NCBI GenBank assembly: GCA_018136815.1 | Contig: CM030939.1 | Coordinates: 4,271,419-4,335,418 of the forward strand | Direction: 5' to 3' | DNA length: 64,000 nucleotides | Source of the DNA: Isochrysis galbana | Lineage: Eukaryota > Haptophyta > Isochrysidales > Isochrysidaceae | Part shown: piece after piece, positions 39,834 through 49,277 of the stretch | How the letters are laid out: each line of letters begins with the position of its first letter | How positions within the stretch are numbered: position 1 is the stretch's first letter | Position numbers and translations under genes: made by a program | Notes under the pieces: model-generated | Told to the model about the DNA's origin: nothing | Databases searched by the model: none | What the model saw: the letters and a program-made list of their open reading frames with translations, nothing else

Positions 39834-42414
39834 CTAGCGTTTGCTGCGATTGTATCGCAACATCACTGACGCTTGAACTTGGTCTGCTAAAGAGCTATCA
39901 CGGTTCGCACCAAACGAGCACTGGAGTAATGAGAAGACACGTTCACAAGCAGCTGAATTGGGACTGAGACAAAAAGCAATCCTAGCTGCTTGTGCCCACA
40001 TAGGGAAGCGTTTGTGATGCGATGCCCACCATTTGAGCACCGATGTAGTAAAGTCGCCGACATCTCCATGGTCAATAACAAGGCCTTGACATGCTTGCAA
40101 ATAATCTGGCAATTCATTCTTCATCCCATCGGCTATGTTTGGAATGTGGGCGAAGCAAGTGAGGGTAGCAAGCCTTTGAACCCACAATCTATCCACCTTC
40201 CCGTGGGCGAATGATGGATTGAAGGCACGCAACAAGCCACAGATGCGATGTTGTTCTTGGCAATGGTATGGGCTAGCACAGTTGTCTGTCAGGCGATCTT
40301 CGAGGTATTTGAAGGCTCCTTTCACATGGGCGACGGCCTTCTTCCATGCAGGCAAAACACACACATCCACTGCCCTCCTGATCTCATTCTCGTCGGTAAT
40401 CAATAAAGAAGAACCGTCGGAGTACGTGATAGTCCATGAGGAAAGACCTGTAGCAGTCACCTTACCATGGAACCACTGATGATGGGGTGCATCGTAGTAT
40501 TCGTTTGTTTCCAAACCGACAACTATTGTCTCCTTGGCTCTCAAAAGGGCAGCCACATTGGGGAAGTCAGAGCACTCGCTGCCCAACCTGCGGCCGCGCT
40601 CGCGCAATCCCTCCAATGCATCGTAGACGAGTAAAATCTCTAGCCCATCACCTTCCAATTTGTAGGTTGTGGTGCACAAAATCTCGACGTCCAAAGCGAG
40701 AGCTAGTTCAATCTGGAGGTCGTTGCTCTTGCTAGCCAAGGTAGCCTTCAAGGCTGCAGTAGTTGAGTCTCCCACACCCTCCTGACGGAGCCGTTCGACA
40801 AAGCCGTGCAAATGTCCGAAATTCTCAGCGAGAGCTTTCATGACCTCCCACCTTGACCACCACCTGGTCTTAGAATAGCTCTTCATGGCCGTCCCGGTCA
40901 TACTCTGCCAAAGCGTGCGCGCTGATGAGGTGTGAGAGATAAGGGTTAGCCATGGACCTAAGAATTCTTCCACAACATCTAAGTGTAAGTGTTCGCCGGT
41001 GTGCTGCAACGTATGTGAGCAGCATAACAGATCAAGAGCATTACCAAACAATGTGAGCAAATGCTTGCAAGCAACGCCATTCGTCGAGCAGCTGTCACGA
41101 GATATTCCGACCACCTTGTCCGCATCAAACCTCAGCTCAGTGAGAATGATCTTTGAGATGAGTCGGTGCAAAGACACGCCATTCATGTGGTGCGCTGTCG
41201 TCACTAGGGCGAGCAGGCGCATCCCAATACAACTGAAGTTTGAGGGAACAAACCTGGCACAGACATTAACCGCTTCACCGAGTCGTGTCGTGCCATCAAA
41301 ACAAATCGAGAAATGTTGATCGTCCAACTCTTGTTTGAGGAGACTCATCTCCTTGCTAAGTATTTTTGGGACAAAGCTCCGTAGATGAGAACTATTCGTC
41401 AACGGATGACCGATGAGCTCAAGCAAAGACCTCATCTCATCCACCTTCGTCAATGGGATGCCGCTCTGGAGAAAGGTCTCGACGACTGTCCACCTAAATA
41501 ACAGCACGGCAGCCGGCGTGCCATTACCTGATTCATCTGGATTGGTCTCGTAGTAGTCGGATATGAATTCATCGATGCGCTTATCCTCAGCTTGCCGTTT
41601 TTGTAGAGACTCGACACGACTTTTGTGTTTTTGGGAGTTCAGGTGAGAATGGAAATTTGCGTGCTTCGCGGACACCTCGTGCTTGCAAGCCCGGCAGAAG
41701 ATTGCGTCGCCGCGAATGAGTTGTAGCTCTTGGTTAGGATGCTGCTTGACACGCATTCTCGCCGTTTCGCTCTTAGGCTCCGGGGTCTTGCGCTCGCCCA
41801 TCCTCTTCCCCGACCGCGTCCCCTGGGGAGGAGGGTTGTGCCTCATCTGTCGAGCTCGTTCGTGGGAAGCGAGCGCAGGACCGGTGTGCTCGACGGAGCA
41901 CTCGTCCAACTCAATCGCTTCCTCGTCGCTCTCTTCTTCCCACACCTGATACAAATGGGGTGTGGCAGGGTGAGTCGCACGCTGGGGTGGTGGGGCACAA
42001 TGCTGTGAACAGCACCCAAGTACTAGCTAGCACCCATCAACCCATCAAACTTGTATGGCATACCTGCAAGCACACATCGCTCTTGTTGACCCATTTGCGC
42101 CTCTTCGCCCCGTTCGCCTCGAACTCCAACTGCAACTTCTTATTCCCATGTAGTGTGCCGTCGCCCATCGCGGTGATAACGCATTGGCCCAACGTATCGT
42201 ACACGACTCGCACACCCACCTTCAACGTTGGAGATGATGAGCTGCCGGCCGCCGCGCCGCTCTCCCCGTCCTCGGTTGTCCTCTCGTTGGCCATCTCGTC
42301 CGTCTCGTCGATCGCGCTTCCCTCCTCCTCCTCCTCCTTTTCGTCCTGCAGCTCCTCGGACTCTTGCACGCCGTCGAGAGTGAGCGGCCCCACCACCGCC
42401 AGCTCCTCTCGCAT
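39834..42414 (-). CDS. hAT transposase with Tudor-like segments
   Basis: Two exons, 42414-42064 and 41945-39834, joined by a 118-bp GT-AG intron, give 820 residues. Exon one is acidic and carries an SH3/Tudor-looking block (VGVRVVYDTLGQCVITAMGD..., about residues 67-115). Exon two has a BED-type zinc finger (C201, C204 with histidines to about 224), the RNase H-like core (CFDGTTRLGEAVNV; KTRWWSRWEV), and the C-terminal hATC dimerisation block (SPNSAACERVFSLLQCSFG). A second Tudor-like block (HQWFHGKVTATGLSSW) interrupts the catalytic region near residue 605-650. The enzyme would cut and paste the element, making 8-bp duplications. I chose ATG 42414; an acidic run upstream in frame has no ATG. 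No frameshift or stop is seen, so it is probably functional. Confidence 0.88.
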
Positions 42415-42947
42415 CTCCTCCTCCTCCTCCTCCTCTTCCAAACTCCGGCGCGATGATGATCGCAGCCGTTTGGAAGCTGTGAGCGCAGCGGTGGGCGGTG
42501 GGTGATGAGGTGGTGGTGTGGTAATTCATGCTCATGTGCGATTGGAGGGTGTGTGTGGTTGTGGTTGTGGGCAGTGGGCAACCACGTGCTTGCTTGAGTG
42601 AGAGGGCAACTGGCGCGGCGCGCGGCGCGAGCTGAGCGAGCGGCGCAAACGCGAGCCCGTAGCTCGCGCGCCGCGCATTTGCTCGGGCAGGCATGGGGAT
42701 GGCAATGGCTGCGGGCCTGGGGGCAAGAGGGCTTCACCTCGCCGCGGCATGGCGCTGCGTGCTCGCAGGCTCTGTCTGTGTCTGTCGTAATCATCCTGCG
42801 ATCGAGTAAGTATTAGTTATTCAGCCTCTTTATTAACGTAATCTACCCTATCCTCTGTGTGGGACTTTCCTAGTGACCCCCAGCCGAGCCACGCGCTCAT
42901 TCTTGCTCTGCAAGGGTTTTGTTTTAGCGCGTAGACCCCCCACACCC

Positions 42948-43042
42948 ACCCAAATATCCACCAAGTATCCAGGGCACCCATGGAAATATCCAGAGATAGC
43001 TAGTCCTGCCAAAATTCGCCCAAATATCCAGTAGATATATCC
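42948..43042 (+). repeat. hAT right subterminal ATATCC array
   Basis: CAAATATCCA, AAGTATCCA, GAAATATCCAG, CAAATATCCAG and ATATATCC lie next to the right inverted repeat, in the same strand orientation as the left array. Confidence 0.75.
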
Positions 43043-43063
43043 GGATATTTCTGCCAAGGCCTA

Positions 43064-43071
43064 TTCTTCTC
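43064..43071. other. hAT target-site duplication, right
   Basis: TTCTTCTC, identical to 39506-39513. Confidence 0.95.
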
Positions 43072-44166
43072 CCGTTCGAAAACGCCAACCACCGCGAGGA
43101 TGGAGCAGATGACGATGAGCGGAATGTAGAGACCGCGGTAGCGGTAGAAGTGGCTTCCTTCGTACTCACTGCTGCTGCTTCCGCGCGGCGGCTCGGGTGA
43201 GGGGCCCGCGCGGCGGGGTGGGCGGCGGGGCCGGTGGCGGGGCCGGCGATGGGGCCGGCGGCGGGGCGGTGAGCGTATGCAGGACCCGGGGGGACCAGTC
43301 GTAGACGCAGTCGTTTTCCAACACGAACAGCCCCTGCACCTCGATCCACACCGGCTGCTCGAGCAAGGAACAGATGGTCTGCACGATGGGGGTGAAGCTG
43401 GACTCCACAGAGTCGACCTCGGCTTCCGCGTCCATCACGAGCTTGGACCCCGACCAGCGCACGGCGCCAAACGGGGGGAAGCTGACGCTACCCCCCTCAA
43501 TGGCCTTCCTGAGGTAATGCCGCACGCCCGTGCAAGAGTGCTACAACCACCGCCGTGTGAGCAATCATGTGAGCGGTGTACGAGAGGGTCTGGGCGCCCG
43601 CTGACCACGCGCCCCAACTCAACAAGAAGAAGACGGTAGGTGCGCGCACGTCCAACCCGAGACAAAGCGCGGCGTAGGCGACGACTGCGCACGCCACCGA
43701 TACGTCAACCCATAGAAGAGAGCTGTTTCCGAAGAGAATGCGCTGAGTGCGGAAGAGGAGCGACACGATGCCTGCTAGCGCGATCAAGACATTGCGAGCC
43801 CAAAGGCCTTGCGCGAAGATCAGCGCAGACGTCACGATGCAGAACGCCTCGAACCACACCGGCACCATCCGTACATACTCTCACGAGTTTATATTCACAG
43901 GGCCACCCTTCGGCTAATGTTTCCAACCATCGAGAAGAAAGTCCCATCCACCCAGGCCATCAAAAGCGCAATGTCATGGTGGACGTCGCGCGGCTTCTTC
44001 AGATCCGTCTCATAAGGGAAGCGGCTAAGAGGCGGCGCGGTCCGGCAGGGGCCTCTCTCCGCGCGCCCGATCCCTTCGTCACAGACTGGCAACCATGTGC
44101 ACCACCGCTTTCTCACCGAGCCAAGGATGTCTCAAACGAAGGGAGGAGGCCTCAAGCCGACGGTGA

Positions 44167-44970
44167 TCATACTTTGATCATTTGGTCTCCCTTCCCTTCC
44201 GGGTTCTTCCCCTCCTCCGTGCTTAGGTGCGCATTTTGGGCCCACTGACTCTTCCAAGGGTAGCAAGTTACCGTTGCTCCATCGAAGTGGCATATGACGC
44301 CTCGCAGGGCCTGGCTAAATGCGCCATTCACTGCGGACGAGCATCTGACGAGGGCCAACTCTTCCAGCTGATACAACACCTTGCTGCCTTGCAATCTGGC
44401 CCCCAGGTCCACCTCCTGCACTTCCGTGAGCTTGAGGTTCTCCAGCGCCACGAGTGCATCGACGTTGCCCAAGACTTCGGTGACGTGGGCCTCCATTCGT
44501 TTGATGGCATGACCCGCCGTGTCGATGACCAACCGCTTACAGCCCGAAAGAGAGAGCTCCTCGAGGAGAGGGAGCATGGTGCCTCCGGTTATCTCCGAAA
44601 TCGCGAGGGTCCCGCACCGTTCGCCGAGGCATCTCAGATGGAGTTTTCGGACCTTGATCCCCTCTGCGAGGCTCGCTGAGTATGCGAAGAGCGCGGACCA
44701 GAACTCATGGAAGTCTTCTTTGGTCTGCACATCCAGGTTCAACTCGATGCTGTGGCACGTCTTCCTCGAGTCGGTGTTCTGCAGCGCGGAGCTCACCTCC
44801 TCGTCCTTGTGCGCGTGCAGCACGTCCCCCGCCAACCCCCTCACCAACAGTCTGAAGATTTTGCTGAAGTTCTTCAGTGGCAATTTTACAACTAACTTTT
44901 TGGTGGATTGCTCCGTTGTGGAGTCGGAGTCGCGAGAGAGGAGAGACAAGGCAAGGTCTCTATGCGCCAT
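44167..44970 (-). CDS. Leucine-rich-repeat protein A
   Basis: 267 residues from ATG 44970. After a basic N-terminal region (about residues 24-45), irregular leucine-rich repeats appear: IKVRKLHLRCLG, LLEELSLSGCKRLVIDTAG, VALENLKLTEVQEVDLG and LYQLEELALVRCS. No signal peptide or membrane span is seen. The gene is divergent from LRR gene B, with 297 bp between starts; that spacer holds one copy of a 150-bp direct repeat. LRR proteins bind other proteins; no partner can be named. Base composition is less GC-rich than the older genes nearby. It lacks an F-box or kinase domain. Confidence 0.7.
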   Translation of the reverse strand: MAHRDLALSLLSRDSDSTTEQSTKKLVVKLPLKNFSKIFRLLVRGLAGDVLHAHKDEEVSSALQNTDSRKTCHSIELNLDVQTKEDFHEFWSALFAYSASLAEGIKVRKLHLRCLGERCGTLAISEITGGTMLPLLEELSLSGCKRLVIDTAGHAIKRMEAHVTEVLGNVDALVALENLKLTEVQEVDLGARLQGSKVLYQLEELALVRCSSAVNGAFSQALRGVICHFDGATVTCYPWKSQWAQNAHLSTEEGKNPEGKGDQMIKV

Positions 44971-45098
44971 CCGAGTTGCCTGCTGCTCTGAATGCTCCCC
45001 TACAGAAAAAAGAAAGGGGGGGGCGGTGGGGAGGGAGCGGGAGGGGAAGCGCGCAGTGGGCGAACGTGAGAGGGGAGAGAGCGCGCGGAGAAGGGGGT

Positions 45099-45250
45099 GC
45101 TGCCGTCTCGGCCAAGCGGGAGGCCTCCTCAGGTTGCCGCGTTGGGGTTGTGGGAGGCAACCCCCTCTTAGGGATGCTCCTCTTCCGCTTGGTCAGCAAG
45201 GGCGGCTGCGCGCCCTTCCCAACCGGGTACCAAATGAAGGCAAACGACCT
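45099..45250 (+). repeat. 150-bp direct repeat, copy 1
   Basis: From TGCTGCCGTCTCGGCCAAGC to ACCAAATGAAGGCAAACGAC, matching 47342-47491 with about five differences, including a 3-bp indel. It lies in the divergent promoter region of the two LRR genes. Confidence 0.9.
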
Positions 45251-45267
45251 TTATTTTCTTCAGCGTT

Positions 45268-46980
45268 ATGGGAACAATCATGAAAAAGGCGAAGAACGAT
45301 TTGACGGACAGGGAGCTCTCACGAAAACTAATCTTGGGCAACTTGGCAGTGAGCGCACTACAAATATTCGATCAGCACCACCCACACGAGTGTGAACTTG
45401 AAATCACAAACACCAACATCCATTTGTTGAACCGGCCATGTCAACGTGAGAATCTCCGTTTCCTTCCAAGCCCGGGAGGTCATCCCTTCCGGTTGAAAAT
45501 TAACACATCGGATGCACGCATATGGAGTCACGTATCCAAGCGACCCATTCGCGTATCCAGTCTCTGGGTCTTGCAAAATCACAATGAGCATCTGCGGAAA
45601 CTACAGAAGGTCAACCTGATGGGCCTGCACACTCTACAGCTTGGCCGGTTCGCCGAGGATCAAGTCGTGTCGCAAGCGGATCAGGTCATATCGCAAGAGG
45701 CGACCACCTTCATCAACTCCTACTGTGGAGCCAGGGTTCCCCTCAAGACTTTGATATTTCGGAACATAAGCGTATTCAGTGCGTTGCTACAAAATAGCAA
45801 ATTGGATTGTCTCAAGAATCTCGTGCTTGTCTCCCGCCCACTGGATTCTAATAAAACGTGCGATTTTATCGAGGCCTTGCACAATGAGATAGTCGTAAAG
45901 AAAAACACTCGCACTCTGGGAAACCTTGAGAAGCTCGTCCTCAACACCGTCAGTATTGGCGAGGACATACGCATGTTGAAGGATTGTATAATCGAGGGGC
46001 AGATGAAGACGACGCTGAAAGAGCTCAATCTCAATGACAACGGTATAGACGACAGGGGCCTCGTCGAGGCGTTATCAGACGCCCTCGGGGCCGCTGCAAT
46101 CGAAAAGCTCCACCTTCGACTCAATGCACTAGGAGATTTCGTCCCATTGTTGCCTCCTTCATTGAAGGTCCTCAATCTGAGATCGTGCGGCATAACCAAT
46201 CCTGGGATGGAGAAGCTGATAACTAACGCCCAAAGGGCAAGTCTGACGGAACTTGATATAAGTAATAATGAGTTCGATTGGAGAGGCATGTGTCAATTCA
46301 TGAAATACGCACACCACCTCTCCGAGCTAAAGACACTGTCCATATCGGAAAACAATCTAGGTCGGCAAGGGCTGCAAGCATTCGCATCGAAAGTGAACGA
46401 ACTCCAGAATCTGTCCCATCTCTATGTGTCAGATATTGCTTATCGTGTGTCAGATGTTGCTCATCGTGCTCACGACATCAAGGAAATTTGTGAGCGCATT
46501 AATCTCAAGAGTATTGAATTGGATCGTGTCAATGAAGACGAATTTAGGGTTCTTCATAAACACCTAGAAAAGTTAGATAGATTAATAATAAAAGTGTGTC
46601 TTACAACACATACACCCCTTTTAGCAGAGCTGTCGAATTTGAAGGAGTTGCACTTGGAACGTGCACACGCGTATCAGATTTTGAGGCTGTTGCCTAGATT
46701 GAAGGTGCCTACCCTTCGTGCGCGATCCTGTGGATTCACGGACAAACATATGGACGATCTGATCGCAATGCTCAGTGCGAATAAGACGCTCACGAAACTC
46801 GATTTGTCTCGAAACCAAGGTATCACAGATGGTGGATTTCAAATACTCGCGAACGCTGTTGGCGACGGAAGGCTCAAGCTGGATTCTCTGGTATTGGAGT
46901 GGACTGGAATCAAACAGGAGACGATGTCTCGTCATTCGACAAAACATCCATTCGTATGGAGTGAACGAGTATTAGGGTGA
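45268..46980 (+). CDS. Leucine-rich-repeat protein B (RI-like)
   Basis: 570 residues from ATG 45268, single exon. Residues 1-200 are not repeat-like apart from LRKLQKVNLMGLHTLQLG. From about 215 a series of ribonuclease-inhibitor-type repeats follows, for example LKELNLNDNGIDDRGLVEAL, AIEKLHLRLNALG, LTELDISNNEFDWRGM, LKTLSISENNLGRQGLQAF and LTKLDLSRNQGITDGG near the end. No signal or membrane segment. The gene is noticeably richer in A and T than its surroundings and is bracketed by near-identical 150-bp direct repeats, which suggests movement or duplication as a unit. Its divergent partner is LRR gene A. Function is unknown beyond a protein-binding scaffold. Confidence 0.8.
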   Translation: MGTIMKKAKNDLTDRELSRKLILGNLAVSALQIFDQHHPHECELEITNTNIHLLNRPCQRENLRFLPSPGGHPFRLKINTSDARIWSHVSKRPIRVSSLWVLQNHNEHLRKLQKVNLMGLHTLQLGRFAEDQVVSQADQVISQEATTFINSYCGARVPLKTLIFRNISVFSALLQNSKLDCLKNLVLVSRPLDSNKTCDFIEALHNEIVVKKNTRTLGNLEKLVLNTVSIGEDIRMLKDCIIEGQMKTTLKELNLNDNGIDDRGLVEALSDALGAAAIEKLHLRLNALGDFVPLLPPSLKVLNLRSCGITNPGMEKLITNAQRASLTELDISNNEFDWRGMCQFMKYAHHLSELKTLSISENNLGRQGLQAFASKVNELQNLSHLYVSDIAYRVSDVAHRAHDIKEICERINLKSIELDRVNEDEFRVLHKHLEKLDRLIIKVCLTTHTPLLAELSNLKELHLERAHAYQILRLLPRLKVPTLRARSCGFTDKHMDDLIAMLSANKTLTKLDLSRNQGITDGGFQILANAVGDGRLKLDSLVLEWTGIKQETMSRHSTKHPFVWSERVLG

Positions 46981-47341
46981 TGCTCGTAGCGGGCCATCAT
47001 GAGGGGGAAGGGGGGGGATGGCTCACGAGGGTCGGGTCGTCTTTCCGTCGGCGGGCTCTTCGCCGCTCCGTCGACTCTCCGCCCCTCCGCCCCTCCGCCC
47101 CTCCGCCTCGTAGCGTGTATGTCCGTGTGTTTTGGTGCCTCCCCTGACGTGCCGAGGCGTACCCCTTGATACTCGGAGCGCTCTCCATGCGCCGTCACAC
47201 CCAAGCGCTGACGCTACACCCCACCGTCTCTGACGCCCGACGTGACAAACCCCGCGCACACACACACACACACGCCTAGCCACTTGACGTGGTCGGCTGA
47301 CTCCGGCCGGTGTGCCTTCACCCGACCCAGGCTAGCGAGGT

Positions 47342-47491
47342 TGCTGCCGTCTCGGCCAAGCGGGAGGCCTCCTCAGGTTGCCGCGTTGGGGTGGGAGGCA
47401 ACCCCCTCTCAGGAATGCTCCTCTTCCGCTTGGTCAGCAAGGGCGGCTGCGCGCCCTTTCCAACCGGGTACCAAATGAAGGCAAACGACCT
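47342..47491 (+). repeat. 150-bp direct repeat, copy 2
   Basis: The same sequence as 45099-45250, located 360 bp beyond the stop of LRR gene B. Between the gene and this copy (46981-47341) no gene is seen; 47255-47275 is a CA run. From 47492 to 47840 the sequence is GC-rich with no credible gene. Confidence 0.9.
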
Positions 47492-47844
47492 GAGTGGAGT
47501 GGCTGTGGCTGTGCTGGATGTGGATTGGGTCTCTAAAGATTGTTGAGACAAGGGACGGGGCTCTCCAGGGGCGACCGTGCTCACGGAGGGCTGAGCACGG
47601 GGAGCACTGGGGCTGGAGGGAGGCATGGCACCGGCGGGAACACCGCTCACACAAGCCTGGGGCGACGGTGGTCGAGAGAGCTCGCCCAAAGCCCCGGGGA
47701 GTGCGGCCATGGGCGCGACTCTCGGAACTCTGGGACAAGAGAAAGCGCGGGAAACACACGGGGGGGGCGCGCAAGGAGAGAAAGGGGGCGCACACATGAG
47801 AAAACAAGGGAGGGGGATCGAGAGCGATCACCCCTATCCTAACA

Positions 47845-47905
47845 GGCACAGTCCCTCAGCACTAGGATTAAACTAGGACAACAAGAAAACTCTGACGACA
47901 TCTAT
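47845..47905 (-). repeat. Dispersed repeat family E, fragment
   Basis: GGCACAGTCCCTCAGCACTA, AAGAAAACTCTGACGACATC and TATGCTCTCTC match 37765-37830 in order. Two poly-C tracts follow at 48105-48120 and 48155-48172. Confidence 0.7.
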
Positions 47906-48354
47906 GCTCTCTCTACTCGTATGCTCAGCAGGAAGGGGTCCATCATACTCAGATAATACCGCACCGGGCGACCTTCCCCCAGCTCCGATTATTCAAGGCT
48001 TCGCCGTTCTTATCTCTATTCTCTCACAAGACCTCTCCCTCCCTCCCTCTCTGCCACTAGCCCCTCGCTCATGTCGCTGCGAGTGCGCCTCCGCCGCAAC
48101 CCCCCCCCCCCCCCCTCCCCCCCCTTCCCCTTCCTTTCGCCCCCGAATGCACCCCCCCCCCCCCCCCCCCCCCGATCTTCCATGTTCGTCGGCTCTTCTT
48201 ATTTGACACTGGATAGTGCGCATCGCACCGCTACTCTCGCCTGAACATCGGCTGCGGCGCCAACCGGATTGTCTTATGCCTAATTCTCCTTTACGTACAG
48301 ATCGCGCTGCGAGCGCCACTCGCTCGGTGTACTGTGCCCACGCACGCGCGCTCA

Positions 48355-48800
48355 ATGGCTGGTCCCGCCAAAGTCCTGGTAGTTCCACAAGCACCGTTCG
48401 ACGGTCCGGCCTCTGTTGAGCGCAAGGAGCCATTGATTGAAATGGGAGTGCGTTATGAGGCAGGAGTGCCCTCGCCGATGGAGAGTGTACTAAGCCAGGA
48501 GCCGATTGTCGTCGATGGCCTCATGACTATGACGGGTGGTGGGGCGCTTGGCTTCCCCAAACAGTTCATCAAACTAAGCGCAACGTAAGCTGCCTCAACC
48601 CTGGCTGAGAATCTTCCGAGTATCTCAAGAGATCAGCAGATCAAAAGACATTCTTCATGCGAGCCTTTCTGCGCCACTCCACTTACCCATTCTCCAACCG
48701 CCATCTGGACTTCAGGGATCCAACACCCGTTGCGTGCACGTACAGCGGCCTGCGCTTCGTCAGCAAGCAGGCTCTAGAGTACGCCGCTCGCCGTGCTTGA
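48355..48800 (+). CDS. NDUFS6-like complex I subunit
   Basis: Two exons, 48355-48584 and 48716-48800, joined by a 131-bp GTAAGC...TTCAG intron, give 104 residues. The spliced C-terminal half reads VDGLMTMTGGGALGFPKQFI, then KLSATDPTPVACTYSGLRFV. This aligns with the zf-CHCC domain of the 13-kDa mitochondrial complex I subunit NDUFS6, whose usual form is C-x-GGGGALGHP...C-x-Y-C-G-L-R-F. Only one of the four expected zinc ligands is kept: the first Cys is Val, the His is Phe, the third is Cys, and the last Cys is Ser. The protein would sit at the N-module junction of NADH dehydrogenase. An N-terminal presequence is not obvious, and an upstream exon is possible. Identification rests on the GGGALG.P and C.Y.GLRF blocks and their correct spacing after splicing. 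Confidence 0.72.
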
Positions 48801-49260
48801 GCCAGAATTTCCCTCTGTCCATCAAGATCAATGGGGTCATTGTTTGAAAGCATCGATCTACAGACCTGTATGACGGAAGACCAGAGACTAGCGGCCGCGA
48901 CAATGAGCGCTGATATTTCATGCGCAGTGGCTCTGAAAACCACAGACAATAGAACGACTCGGCGACGCGACGAGCCCAGCTCTTTGGGGTTGCGGGGCTT
49001 GTGCGGAGCTTAGGAAAAAGTCGGTGCGGACTATGTGCGCGCATCAAGTTTCAATCCATCTCAATGGTGTCGCGCATTGCGAGCGGCATATGCGCTTCAG
49101 GTGGCAAGTGAGGGTATGGTGAATCGGTGAATATGGAGGCAGGGGGCACATTGGCGGTGCGCATCCGCGTGAAAGTGAAATAAGCAACATTGTACATTGA
49201 CATCGTACATGTACATGTAGCCATTGTACATACTACTACTAGTACAATTTTTCTAATGAC
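48801..49260. other. Gene-free stretch
   Basis: 3' flank of the NDUFS6-like gene. No convincing coding frame; 49200-49250 has TACATGTACATGTA-type palindromic words. Confidence 0.4.
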
Positions 49261-49277
49261 TAATGAGAGTTACTATC

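Larger units (their letters stand above)
39514..43063 (-). mobile_element. Complete hAT transposon, 3550 bp
   Basis: The ends are a perfect 21-bp terminal inverted repeat beginning TAGGCCTTGGCAGAAATATC (39514-39534 and 43043-43063). The flanks are a perfect 8-bp duplication, TTCTTCTC, at 39506-39513 and 43064-43071. An 8-bp duplication is diagnostic of the hAT superfamily, and the encoded transposase agrees. Inside each end lies an array of ATATCC words. Intact ends, intact duplication and an open transposase frame indicate a recent, possibly still active, insertion. Confidence 0.95.
39226..43868 (-). pseudogene. Membrane-protein gene interrupted by hAT insertion
   Basis: On the minus strand ATG 43868 opens a run of about four hydrophobic segments (for example VACAVVAYAALCLGL) to about 43530. 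A second block follows in another frame (RHYLRKAIEGGS...VYDWSPRVLHTL, about 43520-43270). A third block reads RYRGLYIPLIVICSILAVVG and FEREK up to 43072, exactly where the transposon starts. Beyond the transposon the same frame resumes at 39513 as KKERQRERRMAAAAA and ends at 39226. Removing the element and one copy of its 8-bp duplication restores an uninterrupted frame across the junction. The two earlier frame changes suggest small introns I could not place. With the element present, the frame stops after about 20 transposon codons, so the Ala/Gln-rich tail is lost. I do not recognise the protein family. Confidence 0.7.

Noticed and set aside
48105..48172. Poly-C tracts as telomeric or centromeric repeats
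   Set aside because: They are isolated homopolymers near genes with no TTAGGG-type periodicity.
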